From NCBI GenBank assembly GCA_030615805.1, contig JAUWYN010000024.1, positions 1 through 12,297 on the forward strand: a DNA stretch of 12,297 nucleotides. Direction: 5' to 3'. The translations under genes and the position numbers were made by a program. This DNA comes from Hadesarchaea archaeon (lineage in GTDB: Archaea; Hadarchaeota; Hadarchaeia; Hadarchaeales; Hadarchaeaceae). Below the pieces are notes generated by a model that did not search any database, was not told the DNA's origin, and saw only the letters and a list, made by a program, of their open reading frames with translations. Positions within the stretch are counted from its first letter, which is position 1, and each line of letters begins with the position of its first letter. Positions 1-5,211 of the stretch are shown here, one piece after another.

Positions 1-1
1 G

Positions 2-178
2 AAGCGTAATGCGCAGTTGGTGCAGCATTCGGTGTGGAGGTTTCAAGATTTGGCTGCGCTGCGAGCTGCTGCCGAGCGCGTGCTCACGGCGAAGGGCAAG
101 GTACTGGCATTCATTGAGTCGGATCGGATTCTTCTGACATCGAGGGAGGTTAAATGGCTTCTACCGTGTCTCAAATAG
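2..178 (+). CDS. 3' end of an unrecognised gene, possibly a transposase (partial)
   Basis: An open frame enters from the window edge and runs 58 codons to a TAG at 176-178. The visible residues include WRFQDLAALRAAAERVL and KVLAFIESDRILLTSREVKW. The composition looks like a real soluble protein with an amphipathic helix followed by a beta strand. I do not recognise the family. The stop codon lies inside the first of three spaced 15-bp motifs (167-219), an arrangement common when a transposase gene ends inside the terminal repeats of its own element. That position is the only reason to suspect a transposase. It could equally be an unrelated gene or a chance open frame. Confidence 0.35.
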   Translation, partial: KRNAQLVQHSVWRFQDLAALRAAAERVLTAKGKVLAFIESDRILLTSREVKWLLPCLK

Positions 179-220
179 GACGGGGGTGTCCTAAATAGGA
201 CGCTTGTCACAAGTAGGGCA
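167..220. repeat. Three spaced copies of a 15-bp motif, probable mobile-element end
   Basis: Copies lie at 167-181 (TGTCTCAAATAGGAC), 187-201 (TGTCCTAAATAGGAC) and 205-219 (TGTCACAAGTAGGGC), all in the same orientation with periods of 20 and 18 bp. The consensus is TGTCNYAARTAGGRC. The middle copy also forms an inverted repeat, GTCCTA-AA-TAGGAC (188-201). Several insertion-sequence families have multiple short transposase-binding repeats at their ends, so this is read as the right end of an element whose body lies to the left. The outer edge would be near 219-220, directly against the taw2 stop codon at 221-223. The other end is outside the window, so a target duplication cannot be seen. A regulator-binding array is an alternative. 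Confidence 0.5.
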
Positions 221-1071
221 TCAAAACTTAAGTGCAGATTTTTCGCATCCACTTTTTCCTACTCTCGCGTCAATAACCACGTGGTCGACGCCCGGGGCAT
301 AACGTTTCACCACGCGCTTGCCCAGGATTTCGACTCCCCGCCCAGCTGCTACTCCCAAAATCCGTTTGATCGGGCGCTCGAAGCGCAGCCCCGAGGGGAC
401 GCTCTCGTGGTAGTGGATGGCACCGCCGCTGGGCTTGAGCACCTCGAGCGCTAACGGTAGGTACCTGTGCGTCACGTGCAGGATGCCAAGTACCACTCGA
501 TTCGCGACACCCCGAGGAGCTACTGTCGAGCAATCACCCAGCAATGGTTTCACGACGTGCCCGACCCGGTTCAGCCGGATGTTCTCACGCAGGTAACCGT
601 AAGCGACGGGGTTCAGTTCGATCGCGTAAACCCGGCTCGGCCTCGCGTGTTTCGCGATGGGGATGCTGAACTGCCCGATTCCCGCAAACAAATCAACGAT
701 GACCTCGCCTGGCTCCACGAGCTTCGGCAGTCTCGCGCGTTCGTAAAGATTTCCGGTGAGAACATCACCCGCGCGACATCGAACTTGAACCAACAGCCTC
801 CCTCGCGGTGAACGGTCTCCGTCGACGGGTCGCCTGCGATGACCCTCAGCCTCGGCTCGCGGTGCCTCCCCGCGATTGCGCCCTCTCGGAGCGCTACCGT
901 GCGAACACCTTTAAGTTCGAGCAACGCTTGCGCGATGTCCGGTGCCCTGTGCATCAGCTCGGGCGGCAGGGAAACGATCACGACATGCCCCACCCGGTCA
1001 AAACCCGCGGGTAAAAGGTCAAGTTCCTCACTCGTTAACCGATTCCCGAGGGCTGCGCGCAGGTATCCCAT
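221..1071 (-). pseudogene. taw2: Taw2-like tRNA wyosine-pathway enzyme (Trm5/TYW2 family), frameshifted
   Basis: Two overlapping minus-strand frames together make one protein of about 283 residues. The N-terminal part (from ATG at 1071) holds a D2-type domain ending in FKFDVARVMFSP. The C-terminal part continues with GNLYERARLPKLV and the SAM-binding motif DLFAGIGQFSIPIAKHA. The frames join at 752-756: reading CCG-GGA instead of CCG-GAA, one extra G, restores the family sequence. Trm5 (m1G37) and Taw2 (aminocarboxypropyl transfer from SAM to 4-demethylwyosine) share this fold. Absence of the Trm5 D1 domain, the length near 280, and the segments VTHRYLPLALEVL, GGAIHYHESVP and VKRYAPGVDHVVIDA fit Taw2 better. 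It follows the DHH gene after about 10 bp. The last dozen residues, before the stop at 221-223, look like a non-family tail against the repeat array. It may be a pseudogene, a base missed in assembly, or less likely recoded. Confidence 0.75.
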
Positions 1072-1081
1072 GGGGGCACTT

Positions 1082-2554
1082 TCAACGCTTGGCTCGTTTT
1101 CGTTTGACCCTTGGCTTGACCACGCCGATCACTTCCAAAAACCTTCGTCCAACCTTGCGATCGATCTCTGTCTTGAGGGCCCTTTTTTTCGAAATCCTGC
1201 CGAAAGCCTTGAGCGGGATCGTCGCCCCCGCCATCCGTGTGTGCCCGCCCGCCGATCCGATCGGGATGAATGCTTCCTTAAGCGCTTGTCCCAGGTGCAG
1301 CGCCACATCGTTCGTTCGAGCCGAGGCATAAACGGCATTACCGCAGATTCCGTAGACGAACGCGGTCATCACCCCCTCACGCTTCAGCAGGAAGTCCGCG
1401 GTCTGAGCGATCAGGTCACGATCCTTGACCTCGCCCACGTTGGTTATCAGGTATCCTCCCTTGAGCTTGCTCCCCTTGATGGCCCGCGCGAGCACGTCGA
1501 GAGCCTCGGGGGAAACCGCGGGGGACTGGAGCCTCCCGATCAGGTCGAGGTCGGCCAGCTTCATGAGGTGCTCGAATGCGTCGAAGTCGGTAGGAGTTGC
1601 CCCCCGCGTGAGGTTCATGGTGTCGGTGAGGATCCCGATCACGAGCGCGGCTGCAGTTGCCCTATCGACCTCGACCGCGGCATACCTGAGGTAATTCGTC
1701 AGGAGCGTCGATGTGGACCCGATGACCGTGATGTCCTGGTACCTCGCCCCCACCTCGCTCGCGGGCACGGGATGGTGGTCGATCACGATCGTTGGCAGAA
1801 TGTTCTTGGGGAGGGCGCAGTTCGCGTAGGTCGCGACATCGACGAGCGCGAAAGCCGTATATCCGGTGAACTTGACTTCATCTGCTCGCAGGAGGTTCAG
1901 CTCGAGCAAATTCACGAGGGCTCGGTTTTGCGGGAGCCCGATGCTACCATCATAGATGATATCGGCGTCAATCCCGAACGCCTTAGCATAACACTTCAGC
2001 GCCACACCGCTCGCGATTCCGTCTGGATCGGGGTTCGTCTGGAGCACGATCGCCATTCGTCCCCCGCTGAGCTCCCGGAGCAGCGCGCGCAGGCGCTTCT
2101 CCTTAGCCACCGCCTTCAGCTCCTCAAACCTACTGAGGGTGAAGTTCGCGAGGATCTGGGACGAGGGTAAAGCGTCGCTGGTGCCGAGTCGCTTCGCCTC
2201 CGCCGTTTCCGCCTCGTCCAGAACTCGAGCGACCACTACGGGGTCTATCTTCAGCTCCGTCTTCAAGCGGTTGATCGCCCCCAGCGCCCGCTCGGTAGCG
2301 CGGAAATCCGGAACCATGAGAAGTACGACCTCCGCTCGCGAGATCCCTGCGTCTTTGAGCACCTTGGGGAGGCAAAAGTCGCCCACGAAAGCGCTAAAGC
2401 CCATCTCCTTGAGCTGTTCGATTTTTTTAGCGTCCCTATCGACCACCGCTAGCTCCGCGCCGCGCTCCTTGAGCCTGCTCGCCACCGAAAATCCGACATC
2501 ACCGCAGCCGAGCACGAGGTACACTTGCTCACCGCGCATACTTATTGAGTTCAT
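1082..2554 (-). CDS. TrkA-N / DHH / DHHA1 phosphoesterase
   Basis: A 490-residue cytoplasmic protein with three parts. Residues about 10-130 are an RCK/TrkA-N Rossmann domain with GCGDVG (16-21) and an acidic residue after the second strand (VVDRD, 37-41). Residues about 165-320 are a DHH phosphoesterase core with NPDPDGIAS (174-182), D239, IDHHP (258-262) and D311 as probable Mn-binding groups. The C-terminal DHHA1 domain carries GSAGGHTRMAG (433-443), the substrate-binding GGH loop. The tail is strongly basic (PRVKRKRAKR). DHH-DHHA1 enzymes cut nanoRNA, pAp or cyclic dinucleotides. The RCK fusion recalls c-di-AMP and potassium control, but substrate is inferred only. ATG 2554 is used; ATG 2539, just before the Rossmann fold, is an alternative. 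It probably leads an operon with the taw2-like gene. Confidence 0.85.
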   Translation of the reverse strand: MNSISMRGEQVYLVLGCGDVGFSVASRLKERGAELAVVDRDAKKIEQLKEMGFSAFVGDFCLPKVLKDAGISRAEVVLLMVPDFRATERALGAINRLKTELKIDPVVVARVLDEAETAEAKRLGTSDALPSSQILANFTLSRFEELKAVAKEKRLRALLRELSGGRMAIVLQTNPDPDGIASGVALKCYAKAFGIDADIIYDGSIGLPQNRALVNLLELNLLRADEVKFTGYTAFALVDVATYANCALPKNILPTIVIDHHPVPASEVGARYQDITVIGSTSTLLTNYLRYAAVEVDRATAAALVIGILTDTMNLTRGATPTDFDAFEHLMKLADLDLIGRLQSPAVSPEALDVLARAIKGSKLKGGYLITNVGEVKDRDLIAQTADFLLKREGVMTAFVYGICGNAVYASARTNDVALHLGQALKEAFIPIGSAGGHTRMAGATIPLKAFGRISKKRALKTEIDRKVGRRFLEVIGVVKPRVKRKRAKR

Positions 2555-2562
2555 GTATATAT
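2555..2562 (+). promoter_or_regulatory. TATA-like box for the thiamine-binding-fold gene
   Basis: GTATATAT is centred about 23-26 bases before the GTG start at 2581, so the transcript would have little or no leader. The TATATA core is symmetric and sits between two divergent genes, but the minus-strand gene begins too close to it (2554 or 2539) for it to be a convincing promoter in that direction. Confidence 0.45.
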
Positions 2563-2580
2563 TGGCTCACGGTGAACCAG

Positions 2581-2889
2581 GTGAAAAAATTCGTGGTGGC
2601 CGAGCTCTCCGTGGTGCCCGTAGGTACATCGAGCACTGGGCTGAGCGATTACGTCGCGGTCGCCCTACGCGAGGTCAAGCGGGCTGGAGTGAAGTACCAA
2701 CTCTGCCCCACGAGCACGGTCTTCGAGGCCGAGCTGGAAACCGCGCTGGAGGTCGCGAAAGCCGCCCATCGAGCCGTTATAGGGGCGGGCGCCAAGCGTG
2801 TGATCACAACGCTCCGCATAGATGAGCGTTTGGACCAGCCCAGAACGATAAAGGAGCGCGTCGAGCGGGTGGCGGCCAAGGCCAGGTAA
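2581..2889 (+). CDS. MTH1187/YkoF-type thiamine-binding-fold protein (UPF0045)
   Basis: A 102-residue protein of the UPF0045/MTH1187 family, a ferredoxin-like fold that forms tetramers. Members are associated with binding thiamine-related ligands, but the cellular role is unsettled. Recognisable segments are VVAELSVVPVGTSSTGLSDY at the N-terminus, the central KYQLCPTSTVFEAELE, and VIGAGAKRVITTLRIDERLD near the C-terminus. The family begins at the first beta strand, so GTG 2581 is preferred. An in-frame GTG at 2572 would add three residues, and GGTGA at 2571-2575 can serve as the Shine-Dalgarno for 2581. It is a single-gene unit, divergent from the DHH gene. Confidence 0.85.
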   Translation: MKKFVVAELSVVPVGTSSTGLSDYVAVALREVKRAGVKYQLCPTSTVFEAELETALEVAKAAHRAVIGAGAKRVITTLRIDERLDQPRTIKERVERVAAKAR

Positions 2890-2953
2890 ACGGGAGAGAA
2901 CCTCACCGGGCCGAGCTCGAGCTGCTCTATCTCGTGGGGGCCTAGTCCCTGAA

Positions 2954-2963
2954 CTATTTTTTG
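2954..2963 (+). terminator. T-tract terminator candidate
   Basis: A CTATTTTTTG tract lies about 65 bases after the stop of the thiamine-binding-fold gene and before the next TATA box. Archaeal RNA polymerase terminates at such T-runs without needing a hairpin. The evidence is composition and position only. Confidence 0.3.
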
Positions 2964-3005
2964 TGCAGAAAATCAATTATTGTGCAAAGCTCCCTCGAAC
3001 GATAC

Positions 3006-3014
3006 TTTTATAAG
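3006..3014 (+). promoter_or_regulatory. TATA box of the TFS-like gene
   Basis: TTTTATAAG lies in an AT-rich stretch and is centred about 45 bases before ATG 3055. It predicts a transcript start near 3036, leaving a leader of about 19 bases that contains GGTGAT (3045-3050), a good match to the archaeal anti-Shine-Dalgarno. Confidence 0.55.
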
Positions 3015-3054
3015 GCAGTTTTACCCCTAAAAATTCAATTCGTTGGTGATGCTC

Positions 3055-3306
3055 ATGGAATTTTGCCCGAAGTGCGGCAGCATGCTCACCCCCAAGAAGG
3101 TCGGGCGCTCGAAGCGGCTGGCCTGCCCACGCTGTGGCTATAAGAGAAAAATAAAGAAGCACGCGGTCTACAAGATCAGCGAGAAGGGGAAAGAGGCAAA
3201 AGAGGTTCCCGTCATCGTCGAGGCGAAGAAAAAGAAAAAGCCCACCGAACGGGAGTACGAGCTGGAGTCCCCGGAGTACTACGAGGAGATTTACGAGGGG
3301 GAATAG
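3055..3306 (+). CDS. TFS/RpoM-like protein with only the N-terminal zinc ribbon
   Basis: An 83-residue protein beginning MEFCPKCG. A zinc ribbon is formed by C4, C7, C24 and C27, as in the N-terminal domain of archaeal transcript-cleavage factor TFS and of Rpb9/Rpa12-type subunits. A basic segment follows (GYKRKIKKHAVYK), then a lysine run (58-62) and an acidic, tyrosine-rich end (YELESPEYYEEIYEGE). Full TFS is about 105-115 residues and carries a second C-terminal ribbon with the catalytic Asp-Glu pair that enters the polymerase funnel. That domain is absent here and the frame is closed by a clean TAG. The protein could bind the polymerase but should not stimulate cleavage. ATG 3055 is chosen from GGTGAT four bases before it and from the family start; TTG 3043, GTG 3046 and ATG 3049 lie upstream in frame. 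Confidence 0.75.
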   Translation: MEFCPKCGSMLTPKKVGRSKRLACPRCGYKRKIKKHAVYKISEKGKEAKEVPVIVEAKKKKKPTEREYELESPEYYEEIYEGE

Positions 3307-4104
3307 CTAGGCCCTCACCGCTGCCCCCTCAAGCGCACGACCACATGCGCACGAGCGTTTTTCTGGTACCCTCGGGATCGCCCTGAACAACAGCTTTTGA
3401 ACCTGGCCTATGTTCTCCTTCATCAGCTCGGCAACCTCCACGTGGGTGAGCTTCGCCTTCGAGATTCCTGCCGCGAAATTCGTCACGACCGCAACCACCG
3501 CGTAGCAGATCTCAAGCTCTCGGGCCAGCACGCACTCGGGCACGTTCGTCATTCCCACGAGGTCGCAGCCCAAGCGACGCAACGCTTTGACCTCAGCGGC
3601 CGTCTCGAAGCGCGGGCCCTCGGTGCACCCATAGGTCGCGCGGGGGTGGAGCTTGAGCTTGAGACCCCTGGCTGCCTCACGTAGGACATCTCGCAGCTCA
3701 GGACAGTAGGGCTCGGTAACGTCGACATGCACGACGCCTCCCTCGCCTCCCTCGTAAAAGGTCTGGGGGCGCCGCTTCGTGAAGTCGATGAATTGATAGA
3801 GGAGCGCGAGTTCACCTGGCCGCATTCGGGGATTGAGCGAACCACAAGCTGTCGTCGCGAGCACCCGCTTCACCCCCAGCTCGCTGAGCGCCCAGAGGTT
3901 CGCGCGATAATTGACGAGATGAGGTGGTGCGGTGTGCCCCTTGCCGTGGCGGGGTAAAAACGCGACTCGGCGCCCACCCAACCTGCCGACGACGATCTCA
4001 GGTGAGTTGCCGTATGGGGTGCTCACGACGGTGGTGCTCGCCCCCTCGAGGGCACCTATCGAGTAAACGCCGGAGCCGCCAATTATCGCGATCTCCGCCC
4101 TCAT
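3307..4104 (-). CDS. mtnP: S-methyl-5'-thioadenosine phosphorylase
   Basis: A 265-residue member of purine nucleoside phosphorylase family 2. It cleaves methylthioadenosine with phosphate to adenine and methylthioribose-1-phosphate in methionine and polyamine salvage. Visible motifs are the phosphate loop GGSGVY (9-14), RHGKGHTAPPHLVNYRANL (52-70), FIDFTKRRPQTF (105-116), CTEGPRFET (160-168) and GMTNVPE (184-190). The C-terminal SCACGR (251-256) is a CxC motif, known to support disulfide stability in hyperthermophilic enzymes of this family. The start codon overlaps the uppS stop in ATGA, suggesting translational coupling. The stop abuts the TFS-like stop on the other strand (TAGCTA, 3304-3309). 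Whether MTA or another purine nucleoside is preferred cannot be fixed from motifs alone. Confidence 0.9.
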   Translation of the reverse strand: MRAEIAIIGGSGVYSIGALEGASTTVVSTPYGNSPEIVVGRLGGRRVAFLPRHGKGHTAPPHLVNYRANLWALSELGVKRVLATTACGSLNPRMRPGELALLYQFIDFTKRRPQTFYEGGEGGVVHVDVTEPYCPELRDVLREAARGLKLKLHPRATYGCTEGPRFETAAEVKALRRLGCDLVGMTNVPECVLARELEICYAVVAVVTNFAAGISKAKLTHVEVAELMKENIGQVQKLLFRAIPRVPEKRSCACGRALEGAAVRA

Positions 4105-4910
4105 TTTCCGAACCTTCGCTCTCGCCCCTGGTAGGTGCGGATAGCGCGCAGGAATTCGATCTTGTTGAACTCAGGCCAGTTCGCCTCGCAGAAGTAGAGC
4201 TCGCTGTAAGCCGACTGCCAGAGCAGGAAACCGCTCAGCCGCTCCTCCCCGCTGGTACGGATGATCAAGTCCGGGTCGGGCAGACCGGCGGTGTAGAGGT
4301 GGCTATTTATGATATTTTCGTCGACATCGTTCGGCTTGAGCTCGCCCTGTTCGATGCGCTCACATATTCGCCGGACCGCCTCGGCGAGCTCGGCCCTGCC
4401 ACCGTAGCCAACAGCGATATTTAGGGTGTATCCATCATAACCCTGAGTTGCCTTCTGTGCTTCCTCGATTGCTCCCCTCACCTGCTCGGGTAAACAACTT
4501 AGATCGCCTATCGCACGGACCCGTATTTTGTACTTATGAATGCGCTCATCCTTCACCACTTTTTTGAACTCCTCGACAAACAGATCCATGAGCACTTTTA
4601 CCTCTTCGCTGGAGCGGTTGAAGTTCTCGGTTGAAAAAGCGTAAATCGTGACGTGCTTGATGCCTATTTCCCGACACCATCCCAGCACCTCCTCGAGCTT
4701 ATTCGCCCCCAGCGCGTGGCCCTGCAGCTTATCCAGCCCCTCCTTCTGCGCGAAGCGGCGGTTGCCGTCTAGAATTATCGCCACGTGCCGCGGGATGTGC
4801 CCTCGCCGCATTACCCCCTCCAACAGCTGCTGCTCGTAGTACTTCGCCGCCATGGCCCGCAGCCTGGCCACGCCCGGCAATTTCACTATCGGGAGCTTTT
4901 CGATGACCAT
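4101..4910 (-). CDS. uppS: Cis-prenyltransferase (polyprenyl diphosphate synthase)
   Basis: A 269-residue cytoplasmic/membrane-surface enzyme that adds isopentenyl diphosphate in cis to an allylic primer, making the lipid carrier used in archaeal protein glycosylation. The catalytic region is HVAIILDGNRRFAQ with the key Asp at residue 48, followed by GHALGANKLEEVLGWC and YAFSTENFNRSSEEV. The product-end motifs are DLIIRTSGEERLSGFLLWQS and SELYFCEANWPEF. The first 40 residues (VIEKLPIVKLPGVARLRAMA) form an N-terminal extension of the kind seen in archaeal members. ATG 4910 is preferred over the in-frame TTG at 4925 because it lies about 10 bases after the predicted transcript start. Chain length and primer (GGPP in archaeal homologues) are inferred from the family. 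Confidence 0.92.
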   Translation of the reverse strand: MVIEKLPIVKLPGVARLRAMAAKYYEQQLLEGVMRRGHIPRHVAIILDGNRRFAQKEGLDKLQGHALGANKLEEVLGWCREIGIKHVTIYAFSTENFNRSSEEVKVLMDLFVEEFKKVVKDERIHKYKIRVRAIGDLSCLPEQVRGAIEEAQKATQGYDGYTLNIAVGYGGRAELAEAVRRICERIEQGELKPNDVDENIINSHLYTAGLPDPDLIIRTSGEERLSGFLLWQSAYSELYFCEANWPEFNKIEFLRAIRTYQGRERRFGK

Positions 4911-4940
4911 GTAATCCCGAAACAACTTCTCTGTACGGCT

Positions 4941-4950
4941 TTAAACTTTT
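4941..4950 (-). promoter_or_regulatory. TATA-like box of the uppS-mtnP operon
   Basis: On the minus strand this reads AAAAGTTTAA, centred about 36 bases before ATG 4910, predicting a start near 4920 and a short leader. It is only a moderate match and is supported mainly by position. Confidence 0.35.
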
Positions 4951-5150
4951 AGGGCTAAGCCTGCACGATTCAAATTTTTTGGCCTCTGATGCATGGTTTT
5001 TTGTGGGTAATAACGTGAGATTTTGGGTGAGCCAATTAAAACGCTGCCAAGGGTCCCCTAACAATGTGCTAAATTGGTCAACGCTTTTTTCACCTAAATT
5101 TCCTGATTTTCTCTAAATATCCATAAAAAGCGTCGAAAAACTCGGAAACG

Positions 5151-5162
5151 AAAAATTTTTAA
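5151..5162 (+). promoter_or_regulatory. TATA-like box of the smc operon
   Basis: AAAAATTTTTAA predicts a transcript start near 5183. GGAGG at 5191-5195 follows in the leader, but 16 bases before GTG 5212, which is a long spacing and leaves the smc start uncertain. Confidence 0.4.
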
Positions 5163-5211
5163 CCATTAAGAAGAAAATAAAACCGCTTTTGGAGGCTGAC
5201 GGGGACGGGGG

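Larger units (their letters stand above)
4911..5211. other. AT-rich divergent regulatory region between uppS and smc
   Basis: About 300 bp without a credible gene. It is much more AT-rich than the flanking genes. It holds the uppS TATA-like box (4941-4950), the smc box (5151-5162) and a 9-bp inverted repeat, ACGCTTTTT (5081-5089) against AAAAAGCGT (5125-5133), with 35 bp between the arms. A further ACGCT at 5041-5045 lies just after CCAATT (5033-5038), whose inverse AATTGG is at 5072-5077. No tRNA or CRISPR unit is visible. An operator pair or a structured leader is possible, but neither is demonstrated. Confidence 0.5.

Noticed and set aside
839..2170. Long plus-strand open frame (443 codons) opposite the taw2-like and DHH genes
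   Set aside because: It is antisense to two genes with clear domain motifs, and its translation is rich in Arg, Pro and His without recognisable domains, as expected for a GC-rich shadow frame.
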